DNA from: HGM20899 sp964615195
Lineage (GTDB): Bacteria > Pseudomonadota > Gammaproteobacteria > Enterobacterales > Succinivibrionaceae
Assembly (NCBI GenBank): GCA_964615195.1
Contig: CAZTNG010000070.1
Coordinates: 1 to 12,047, forward strand
DNA length: 12,047 bases
Reading direction: 5' to 3'
Every line of letters starts with the position of its first letter. Within the stretch, counting starts at the first letter, position 1. Both the position numbers and the translations under genes were made by a program. Of the stretch, positions 6,470 through 12,047 are shown piece after piece. Below the pieces are notes generated by a model, which was given only the letters and a program-made list of their open reading frames with translations, made no database searches and was not told the DNA's origin.

Positions 6470-6503
6470 AATAAAACACCGCCTTGTTGAAAACTGGCGG
6501 TGC
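6470..6503 (-). terminator. Intrinsic terminator of the cytoplasmic pyrophosphatase gene
   Basis: On the minus strand CACCGCC (6502-6496) pairs with GGCGGTG (6483-6477) around a 12-nt loop, followed by TTTTATT. It begins 34 nt after the stop of the gene at 6537-7496 and separates the two paralogues into different transcripts. Confidence 0.8.
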
Positions 6504-6536
6504 TTATATTTGTTAGCTAATAAGTAATTTTATTTA

Positions 6537-7496
6537 TTACTTGATTACAGCCATAAGATTAGGAACAACTTCCTTCTTACGAGAAGCTATTGAATTAATG
6601 AAGAATCTGTTACCATCAGTTGATGCAAATGATGCTGCACAAGCTTCTTTAGCGCCTTCACCGAAATAAAGCATTTCAGTTTTAACTGCGTCTCTGTCAG
6701 TTGCCATAACGAATAGCATATCAGCACCCTTCTTTGCAAAAAGATCACCCATTGCTGTATTCATACGAGCTGTCAATTCGTCACGAGTAGAAGCAAGCAT
6801 GTTCACCTGAGTGATACCAACCTTCTTACTACCCATTGCAAATTCTTTATAATCTGCATTAAAAATTTCTTCATCTGATAAACCATCATATGAAGCTGCA
6901 GCTTCAGACATTTTATCAAAATAAGCAGCAACATCCTTGATATCAGCTAAAGCAATTAATTTAGCTGCAACTTCTTTATCAATATCAGTTGTTGTAGCAG
7001 AGGTTAAATTTACAGTATCAGACAATAGAGCTGAAGCTAAAATTCCTGCTGTTGCTTTATCTAATTCTACGCCTGCCTGCTGGTATTCAAAGTAAACAAT
7101 AGTAGCTGAAGAACCAACTGGAAGAGCCTTAATTACTAAAGGTGCAGATGTAACCATGTTACCTAAAGCATGGTGATCAAGGATTTCAACAATGTTTGCT
7201 TCTTCCATACCTTTAACTGCTTGACCAAAGCTTGAGTGGTCAACAATTGCTACAGTCTTACCTGTTGCATTTTCTAATATATTTGGTACAGAAACACCAA
7301 AGCTCTTTAAAATGAATACTGTTTCATTATTGATCTTACCGCTAACCATAGCTTCTGCAGTAACACCAACCTTATTAAAAAGATTAGCTAATGCGATAGC
7401 TGAACATACTGAATCTGAATCTGGATTCTTGTGACCTACTACGGTTACATTCTGGCCCTTAAAATCTAGGTTGCTGTAAATTTGATTAAATTGCAT
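6537..7496 (-). CDS. ppaC: Manganese-dependent inorganic pyrophosphatase (family II), cytoplasmic
   Basis: This enzyme hydrolyses the pyrophosphate made by biosynthetic reactions, pulling them forward. It has 319 residues, close to the family norm, with a short extra N-terminal stretch (MQFNQIYSNLDFKGQN) before the first strand. The motifs are GHKNPDSD (H22, D26, D28), VDHSS (D86), DHH (107-109), LLSDT (D160) and SRKK (305-308): a complete DHH N-terminal domain and DHHA2-type C-terminal domain. No signal peptide is present, and an in-frame TGA lies six codons upstream of ATG 7496, so a longer exported form is excluded. The ribosome site is weak (GAGAG about 12 nt away). A good promoter lies at 7528-7556. 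No other soluble pyrophosphatase is visible here, so this is probably the housekeeping copy, and the signal-bearing neighbour its duplicate. Confidence 0.92.
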   Translation of the reverse strand: MQFNQIYSNLDFKGQNVTVVGHKNPDSDSVCSAIALANLFNKVGVTAEAMVSGKINNETVFILKSFGVSVPNILENATGKTVAIVDHSSFGQAVKGMEEANIVEILDHHALGNMVTSAPLVIKALPVGSSATIVYFEYQQAGVELDKATAGILASALLSDTVNLTSATTTDIDKEVAAKLIALADIKDVAAYFDKMSEAAASYDGLSDEEIFNADYKEFAMGSKKVGITQVNMLASTRDELTARMNTAMGDLFAKKGADMLFVMATDRDAVKTEMLYFGEGAKEACAASFASTDGNRFFINSIASRKKEVVPNLMAVIK

Positions 7497-7527
7497 CTTA
7501 AAAAAACACTCTCAATATCGAAGTTAA

Positions 7528-7556
7528 TTTATACTATTCAAGACTTAAAACATCAA
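7528..7556 (-). promoter_or_regulatory. Promoter of the cytoplasmic pyrophosphatase gene
   Basis: On the minus strand TTGATG (7556-7551) and TATAAA (7533-7528) are separated by exactly 17 nt, predicting a leader of about 25 nt before ATG 7496. Confidence 0.6.
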
Positions 7557-7871
7557 CTAAAAAAGGCGAAATATAAAATAGCTTTTATTAAGCCAATTTA
7601 GTGATGCTTCTTACATACTATAATGATACCTAACAGCGCTCATAATGTAAAATGACAAATTAAAATAATTCTAATTTTAAAGTAAAAAGAAACAAATTTC
7701 AGGCTCTCATGACTTATGAGAGTCATTTCCATTAGTGATTTACTTTGCACTTAAAATTGAATTTAATCAAATTATCACAATTCCATTTTTACAAAGTTCA
7801 AAATTGATTTACAATAATTACTGAAATATTTTTGGTTTAGCAAAATTTTGTATGCATTTTAAAATATACAT
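7557..7871. other. Divergent intergenic region
   Basis: No gene is visible in this AT-rich stretch. It contains one small inverted repeat, CTCTCAT-GACTT-ATGAGAG (7704-7722), with no adjoining T-run, and an A/T-only palindromic patch around 7840-7870. I see no recognisable riboswitch or small RNA. Confidence 0.4.
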
Positions 7872-7899
7872 TTGTTGGACAATTTAAAAAAGATAAAAT
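7872..7899 (+). promoter_or_regulatory. Candidate promoter of the TM2-domain gene
   Basis: TTGTTG (7872-7877) and TAAAAT (7894-7899) are separated by 16 nt and lie about 45 nt upstream of ATG 7944. This is a moderate consensus match in very AT-rich sequence. Confidence 0.35.
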
Positions 7900-7943
7900 C
7901 ATTAACTCCATTGTAAATTAGTTTTTTAAAACGAGGATTAAAT

Positions 7944-8282
7944 ATGTTTTGTAAAAAATGTGGACTGGAAATAAATAGTGACACTCAATTTTGCCCTCGT
8001 TGTGGTACAAAGAGTGATGCAACAGATGCAGAATTATCAAATGGCTTTTCAAATAACTTACCACAACAAGCTTATCATAAAAGCAGAATTGCAACCGCAG
8101 TAATCGCTTTCTTTTTAGGCGGATTGGGGATTCATAGATTTTATCTTGGCGGTGCTGGTAATGTTATTCTAGGTATTTTCTATATACTATTTTGCTGGAC
8201 AGGAATTCCTTCATTACTTGCTTTTATTGAATGTATTTATTTTTTAGTTATTAGTGATGAGAATTTCTATACAAAATACTAA
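7944..8282 (+). CDS. Zinc-ribbon and TM2-domain membrane protein
   Basis: This small 112-residue membrane protein has no assigned biochemical role. Residues 3-20 form a zinc ribbon with two CxxC knuckles (C3/C6 and C17/C20). A polar linker of about 25 residues follows. Residues about 46-105 form a TM2 domain: a first hydrophobic helix, the signature GGLGIHRFYLG (59-69), then a second helix with the family's W-x-GIP-x-LL-x-x-IE pattern (85-96). GAGG lies 7 nt before ATG 7944. A strong terminator follows at 8305-8345, and the neighbours point the other way, so it appears to be a single-gene unit. Zinc-ribbon plus TM2 is a known combination in bacteria; the ribbon is probably cytoplasmic and may bind a partner. 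Confidence 0.85.
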   Translation: MFCKKCGLEINSDTQFCPRCGTKSDATDAELSNGFSNNLPQQAYHKSRIATAVIAFFLGGLGIHRFYLGGAGNVILGIFYILFCWTGIPSLLAFIECIYFLVISDENFYTKY

Positions 8283-8299
8283 ATACTTTTTTAGTAGCT

Positions 8300-8352
8300 A
8301 ACAAAAAGGCAAGCAAATATGTTTATAAATGCTTGCCTTTATTTTTTATTTT
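8300..8352. terminator. Strong bidirectional intrinsic terminator
   Basis: AAAGGCAAGCA (8305-8315) and TGCTTGCCTTT (8330-8340) form a perfect 11-bp stem with a 14-nt loop. On the plus strand it is followed by ATTTTTTATTTT. On the minus strand the stem ends TTTTTGTT. It separates the TM2 gene from the convergent gene at 8358-9092. Confidence 0.9.
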
Positions 8353-8357
8353 AATTC

Positions 8358-9092
8358 CTAATCAAAAAGAATTGGCATTCTCTTCTTTAGATAATTCACA
8401 AGTTTTTCTGCATTGATTGAAAGCTGTAAGCCAATAGACTTATCGTTAATACCCCAATCAAGTAAGCGAATCATATCCATGGATAATTCATAGTCCTTGA
8501 GACCTACTTGCACAACATTGGTTAAATCAATCTCGTATTCGTTATCTAGAGTACCTTTCTTAAATTCAACCGATGGTATTGCTTTATTTAAGGCAGCAAT
8601 TTCTAAACCAGTCATCATCAAGCCAATTTTTATCATATTACGAACAAACCATGAAGCATCAGGCATTTCCCAACTTTTTAGGCATACACCTAACTTTACA
8701 GATTTCTTCTCAATAAGAATTTCATGCACTGCTATATTTAAAAAAATACAACCATGTTTTTTATGGTTAATTGTAACTAGTAACTCACCGGTAGCTAAAC
8801 CACCGATCTTCACATTATCTATAACCTTTGGAAACTGTAGCTCTTGAACATATGTGTTAACTACATCAAAAGGGATAACAACTCTACCAAAAATAAGATC
8901 TTCAAAACGTTGAACTTTCCATAAATCACGAGCAAAACGTTTTAATCCATCAAATTGGGCACTAACCTTCTGTTGCACATCACGTACACGTAATTCATGT
9001 CTTTCATGTATGGCCTCTACGACACCAGAATCAAACATGGTACCTCTTTCAGGATTATAAATAGAGCTATTTTCATTATCTACCATTATCAT
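8358..9092 (-). CDS. Uncharacterised protein, 244 residues
   Basis: I do not recognise this gene. The product has no signal peptide, no convincing membrane helix and no metal or nucleotide motif. The first 60 residues are charged and probably helical (VVEAIHERHELRVRDVQQKV). Residues about 65-145 look like alternating beta strands (GRVVIPFDVV, GELLVTINHKK, CIFLNIAVHEILI, VKLGVCLKSWEM). A helix with amphipathic, fairly hydrophobic character sits at about 150-172. More strands follow, and a basic end, KLVNYLKKRMPILFD. The middle loosely recalls beta-rich lipid-binding folds, but I would not assign one. Two possible starts exist, ATG 9092 and ATG 9086; GTGGG close upstream slightly favours neither. 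The frame is intact over its full length and sits between a bidirectional terminator and a palindromic upstream region, so it is a genuine, separately transcribed gene. Confidence 0.75.
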   Translation of the reverse strand: MIMVDNENSSIYNPERGTMFDSGVVEAIHERHELRVRDVQQKVSAQFDGLKRFARDLWKVQRFEDLIFGRVVIPFDVVNTYVQELQFPKVIDNVKIGGLATGELLVTINHKKHGCIFLNIAVHEILIEKKSVKLGVCLKSWEMPDASWFVRNMIKIGLMMTGLEIAALNKAIPSVEFKKGTLDNEYEIDLTNVVQVGLKDYELSMDMIRLLDWGINDKSIGLQLSINAEKLVNYLKKRMPILFD

Positions 9093-9100
9093 GTACCCAC

Positions 9101-9127
9101 TTAATAGCTATTAATCTTTAATAGCTA
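9101..9127. promoter_or_regulatory. Palindromic repeat block upstream of the 244-residue gene
   Basis: TTAATAGCTATTAA (9101-9114) is a perfect 14-bp palindrome. After TCT the half TTAATAGCTA recurs (9118-9127). Three copies of the same half-site, two facing one way and one the other, lie 9-35 nt upstream of ATG 9092, as expected of an operator overlapping the promoter or leader. Confidence 0.5.
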
Positions 9128-9149
9128 ATTTATCACAAAAGTATTTTTA

Positions 9150-9166
9150 AAACACTATAAGTGTTT
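9150..9166. repeat. Short inverted repeat between phoR and the 244-residue gene
   Basis: AAACACT-ATA-AGTGTTT is a 7-bp stem with a 3-nt loop. It lies about 115 nt beyond the phoR stop and 60 nt upstream of the next gene. It could be a weak terminator for phoR or part of the next promoter. No other phoR terminator is apparent. Confidence 0.3.
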
Positions 9167-9283
9167 AAAAAATGGGGCTTTAGACTTATTTTCATGTCTT
9201 AATGTTGAAAGTTTACACACATCTCAATTATTTAAATGCCTAAAAAAACATTCTTCTGTATATAGATTCTTAAATTAAAATTT

Positions 9284-10984
9284 TTATGTATTTAATTGCA
9301 CAACAGGCATCTTTTTAGGCAATGTAATTGTAAATGTAGAACCTTGTCCTTCAACACTAGTTAAGTCTATAGTACCACCAAGTTTAGCTAAACCATGTTT
9401 TACAATAGAAAGCCCTAAACCTGTACCACCTATTGACTTAGAATGACTTTTATCAACTCTAAAAAATCTCTCAAAAACTCTATCTTGATCTTGATAAGGT
9501 ATTCCTATACCAGTGTCGCTTATCTGCCACACAACAGTATCTACATCCTTATTATAGATGTTAAAACTAATCGTTCCACCTAACCTATTATACTTAATTG
9601 CATTATCACATAAATTATAAAAGCACTCTTCAACAATACGAGTAACACAGTTTATAATAGTTGGGCCACAATTCTTATCGTACTTCACTTTAATATATTT
9701 TTGTTCTGTTGCATTTTTTAGATAATACATAATATTTAAAGTTAGCGCGTAGATGTCTAAATTTTCTGTTTCTAACTTTACTGTAGAATTTTCATCTAAA
9801 GTAGACAAATGAATAATATCAGCTATTAACGTTAATAAACGTTGGGCTTCGTTATGAATGTTATCCGCAAAATGCTTAATATCTTCTGGCTTAGCAATGC
9901 CATTTCTAATAATTTCTGCAAAACCAGAAATTGAGGTTAATGGAGTTTTTAGTTCATGAGACACATTTGCTGAGAATTCTCGACGAAGCTGCTCTCTACT
10001 TACAGATTCAGTTACATCTATTATTACTACTATGGCACCTTCCGTTTCAGCGCCAGTTAAAATAATTGGATTTATTAAAAAATTTAAAAACTTTTCATTC
10101 TTTTCCACTATTAGTGAAGTGTTAATGCCCTTTTTTAACGTTTGCTTTATACAATGAATTACCGGAATGTCTTCATCAAAAACTAGATTACCATTTGAAT
10201 CTACTAGTCCTACTAAACGTAAGAAGCGATCGCAAACTAAACTCTTAACCTTTATGACACCATTACCATCAATCAACATCAAACCTTCAGTCATATTCTC
10301 AAAAATAATTCTAAATTCAGTTTCATGTCTTTGTAACGTTGTAATCTGAGAATTTATTAATTTACTTTGATCTTTAATCTTCTGTAAAAATGGATATATT
10401 TCCTTATATGGCATTTCAGCTTCAGTAGATAATAAAGAAAGCTTATTCAAAGGCGCCACTATTTTCATAGTTACAAATCTTGAAAAAACAAGAATTACTA
10501 ACACTATGCAGATCATTATTGCAATAATTTTAGGAACAATCATTACAAACATATGGAATATAGATTCTAGGTTTTCTGATAACCTTAAAACCTTTCCATC
10601 ATTTAATAACTCTGCATAATAATATGTGCGATATGAAAGTGTTGCCGAAGTTCTATAGCCCTCACCAACACCATTTTTATATGCTTCCATGAACTCTTGA
10701 CGATTTGCGTGATTTACCATTTGATTAACAATCGCTTTGTTATCAAAAATCACAGTACCATCTTTATCTATAAGCGTTATACGATCAGAGGAATTTTTCA
10801 AGCTATTTAGGTACGATTGACCATTAGTCTCATAGCCATTTTTTATATAATCAAACTTTTCCTGCAGTTCAACGCGTAAATTCTTTTCCTCATTATAATA
10901 ATAAACTGAGGAAAACATTACTGCACTAACTAAGCAGGTCATAAAAGAAATTACAACAATACTTCGAAATATTCTCTCTTTCAT
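9284..10984 (-). CDS. phoR: Phosphate-regulon sensor histidine kinase PhoR (long form with extracytoplasmic domain)
   Basis: PhoR phosphorylates PhoB when phosphate is scarce, receiving the Pst-transporter state through PhoU. The 566 residues comprise a first membrane helix (about 9-29), an extracytoplasmic PAS/Cache-like domain (about 30-142, with TLIDKDGTVIFDN and NHANRQEFMEAY), and a second helix (about 144-170). A short linker or degenerate HAMP (171-215) and a cytoplasmic PAS domain (about 220-328) follow. The HisKA box is FSANVSHELKTPLTSISGF, with phospho-acceptor H343. HATPase_c shows the N-box NLCDNAIKYN (457-466), G1 SDTGIGIP (489-496) and G2 GGTGLGLSIVKHG (519-531). All catalytic motifs are intact. 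The length and large outer domain resemble Firmicute PhoR (around 580 residues) rather than E. coli PhoR (431), which has no large periplasmic domain. The start ATG overlaps the phoB stop by one base (TAATG), so translation is coupled. Confidence 0.93.
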   Translation of the reverse strand: MKERIFRSIVVISFMTCLVSAVMFSSVYYYNEEKNLRVELQEKFDYIKNGYETNGQSYLNSLKNSSDRITLIDKDGTVIFDNKAIVNQMVNHANRQEFMEAYKNGVGEGYRTSATLSYRTYYYAELLNDGKVLRLSENLESIFHMFVMIVPKIIAIMICIVLVILVFSRFVTMKIVAPLNKLSLLSTEAEMPYKEIYPFLQKIKDQSKLINSQITTLQRHETEFRIIFENMTEGLMLIDGNGVIKVKSLVCDRFLRLVGLVDSNGNLVFDEDIPVIHCIKQTLKKGINTSLIVEKNEKFLNFLINPIILTGAETEGAIVVIIDVTESVSREQLRREFSANVSHELKTPLTSISGFAEIIRNGIAKPEDIKHFADNIHNEAQRLLTLIADIIHLSTLDENSTVKLETENLDIYALTLNIMYYLKNATEQKYIKVKYDKNCGPTIINCVTRIVEECFYNLCDNAIKYNRLGGTISFNIYNKDVDTVVWQISDTGIGIPYQDQDRVFERFFRVDKSHSKSIGGTGLGLSIVKHGLAKLGGTIDLTSVEGQGSTFTITLPKKMPVVQLNT

Positions 10985-11670
10985 TAATCCTTTTTACCTA
11001 GTCTATAACCAACACCACGAACCGTTTCTACTAGATATCCATAATCACCTAGCTTTACTCTTAAAGTTCTAATATGCACATCGACAGTTCTTGATTCAAT
11101 ATAGCAATCTATACCCCAAACCTTGTCTAACAACTGCTCACGTGTAAAAACCTGCTCTGGATGTCTAAGTAATAGACATAGCAATTCAAACTCTTTAAGA
11201 GTAAGAGCTATTTCTTCAGCTCTTATAGTTATCTTATGCAAACGGCAATCCATGCATAATTCATCGACCTTTAATAGATCTTCATTATTGTTTGCCTTAT
11301 TGTTATTTTGTATATGACGTAGTTGAACTTTAACTCTAGATACGAGCTCCATCATCCCAAAAGGCTTAGTAACATAATCATCAGCTCCGTTATCAAGGCC
11401 TTTAATTTTGTCAAACTCGCTATCCTTAGCTGAAACGATCATTACAGGTATGTCTTTAGTAACAGGATCAGCTCTTAGTTTAGCTAGTATACTCATACCA
11501 TCTTGCTCAGGTAACATTAAATCTAAAAGTACTAATTTAGGCAATTGTTCCTTCACCGCAGCAAAAAACTCTGAAGGCTTTTCAAAACCACGACTCTCTA
11601 AACCTGAACCATTAAAGGTATAAACAACAAGTTCTCTAATACTGGCATCATCTTCAACTACGTATATCAT
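10984..11670 (-). CDS. phoB: Phosphate-regulon response regulator PhoB (OmpR family)
   Basis: PhoB is a DNA-binding response regulator that activates phosphate-starvation genes when phosphorylated by PhoR. The 228 residues are standard for the family. The receiver domain (1-120) has the acidic pocket EDD (6-8), the phospho-acceptor D50 in LLDLMLPEQDG, switch S80, and K102 in YVTKPFG. The C-terminal winged helix (about 130-228) carries the typical TLKEFELLCLLLRHPEQVFTR, DVHIRTLRVKLGDYG and TVRGVGYRL. The receiver opening IYVVEDDASIRELVVY and the adjacent PhoU and PhoR support PhoB over other OmpR-type regulators. Its start overlaps the phoU stop and its stop overlaps the phoR start, both as TAATG, so all three are translated from one mRNA. 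The operon promoter lies beyond the window. Confidence 0.93.
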   Translation of the reverse strand: MIYVVEDDASIRELVVYTFNGSGLESRGFEKPSEFFAAVKEQLPKLVLLDLMLPEQDGMSILAKLRADPVTKDIPVMIVSAKDSEFDKIKGLDNGADDYVTKPFGMMELVSRVKVQLRHIQNNNKANNNEDLLKVDELCMDCRLHKITIRAEEIALTLKEFELLCLLLRHPEQVFTREQLLDKVWGIDCYIESRTVDVHIRTLRVKLGDYGYLVETVRGVGYRLGKKD

Positions 11671-12047
11671 TATGCATCTTTACCATTCAATCTATATTTA
11701 ACTAACTTAGCGATATTAACACTATGATCACCTATACGCTCATAATATTTACCTACTAGCATCAAATCAATAAGTAAATCTCCAGACTCTGGTTGCTTTA
11801 TGATTAAAGTTGCAATTTTTTGTTTAACTACCTGAAAAGCTGTATCTACATCATCATCACCACGTATCACAGATTCAGCTAAAGCAACATCATTATTGAT
11901 TACAGCTTGTATCGAATTTCGCACCATATCTATAGCTATCTGACTTAAATCGTCTAGCTTAGTATCATCTAAAGAAATACCATGTTGTCTAAAAATTTTA
12001 GCAAGTTCGGAGATTCTTGATGATTGAGCACCTATTCTACTTAAATC
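11670..12047 (-). CDS. phoU: Phosphate transport regulator PhoU, C-terminal part (cut by right window edge)
   Basis: PhoU is a cytoplasmic helical-bundle protein that links the PstSCAB transporter to PhoR and represses the regulon when phosphate is ample. The frame is open to the window edge, so 125 residues are visible of the usual 215-240. Treating the methionine at 11927-11925 as the start would be wrong, because the codons upstream continue the family pattern. The C-terminal repeat keeps YYERIGDHSVNIAK with the metal-binding ExxxD. The N-terminal repeat, still partly visible at the edge, reads LSRIGAQSSRISELA, where the family usually has LERIGD; both acidic ligands are replaced (S and A). 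This matters if PhoU metal clusters are functional here. The stop overlaps the phoB start as TAATG. The upstream gene is expected to be pstB, outside the window. Confidence 0.9.
   Translation of the reverse strand, partial: DLSRIGAQSSRISELAKIFRQHGISLDDTKLDDLSQIAIDMVRNSIQAVINNDVALAESVIRGDDDVDTAFQVVKQKIATLIIKQPESGDLLIDLMLVGKYYERIGDHSVNIAKLVKYRLNGKDA

Noticed and set aside
7704..7722. Possible terminator or small RNA hairpin upstream of the TM2 gene
   Set aside because: It has a 7-bp stem without a T-run on either strand and no promoter that would produce a transcript ending there.
11925..11927. Methionine as an internal start for PhoU
   Set aside because: The frame stays open upstream to the window edge and the residues there match the first PhoU repeat, so the gene is truncated by the window rather than short.

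Overview
This window is AT-rich, about two-thirds A+T by eye. It carries eleven protein-coding genes, two of them cut by the window edges, and no rRNA, tRNA, CRISPR array or mobile element that I can recognise. A periplasmic murein endopeptidase (MepA), a two-domain periplasmic nucleotidase with a signal peptide, and many periplasmic cysteines point to a Gram-negative bacterium. The MepA and NadN-like proteins look gammaproteobacterial. The family II pyrophosphatases and the PhoR architecture are more typical of Firmicutes. A low-GC, host-associated gammaproteobacterium such as a member of the Succinivibrionaceae would fit, but that placement is tentative. A run of exactly 100 Ns at 4855-4954 marks the sequence as a scaffolded draft assembly.

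Layout. Positions 1-93 hold the start of an unidentified minus-strand gene. Minus-strand genes follow for a DUF1189-like membrane protein (514-1434) and a secreted 5'-nucleotidase/NAD nucleotidase (1560-3302). A divergent plus-strand pair encodes a hexapeptide-repeat sugar O-acetyltransferase (3444-4067) and MepA (4103-5046, interrupted by the N gap). Convergent to these are two tandem paralogous manganese-dependent pyrophosphatases on the minus strand: one with a signal peptide (5320-6381) and one cytoplasmic (6537-7496). A small plus-strand zinc-ribbon/TM2 membrane protein (7944-8282) and an unidentified minus-strand protein (8358-9092) come next. The window ends with a translationally coupled minus-strand phoU-phoB-phoR block (9284 to the right edge).

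The recurring theme is phosphate. PhoU, PhoB and PhoR form the phosphate-starvation sensing module. The nucleotidase can release phosphate from nucleotides in the periplasm, and the two pyrophosphatases hydrolyse pyrophosphate, one apparently outside the cytoplasm. I saw no Pho box, so regulation of the nucleotidase or pyrophosphatases by PhoB is only a hypothesis. The most notable observation is the exported copy of an enzyme family normally found in the cytoplasm. Next is the MepA tail, where a 30-nt tandem repeat collapsed the assembly and shifted the apparent reading frame. Everything else is ordinary chromosomal content; I found no convincing new multi-gene system.
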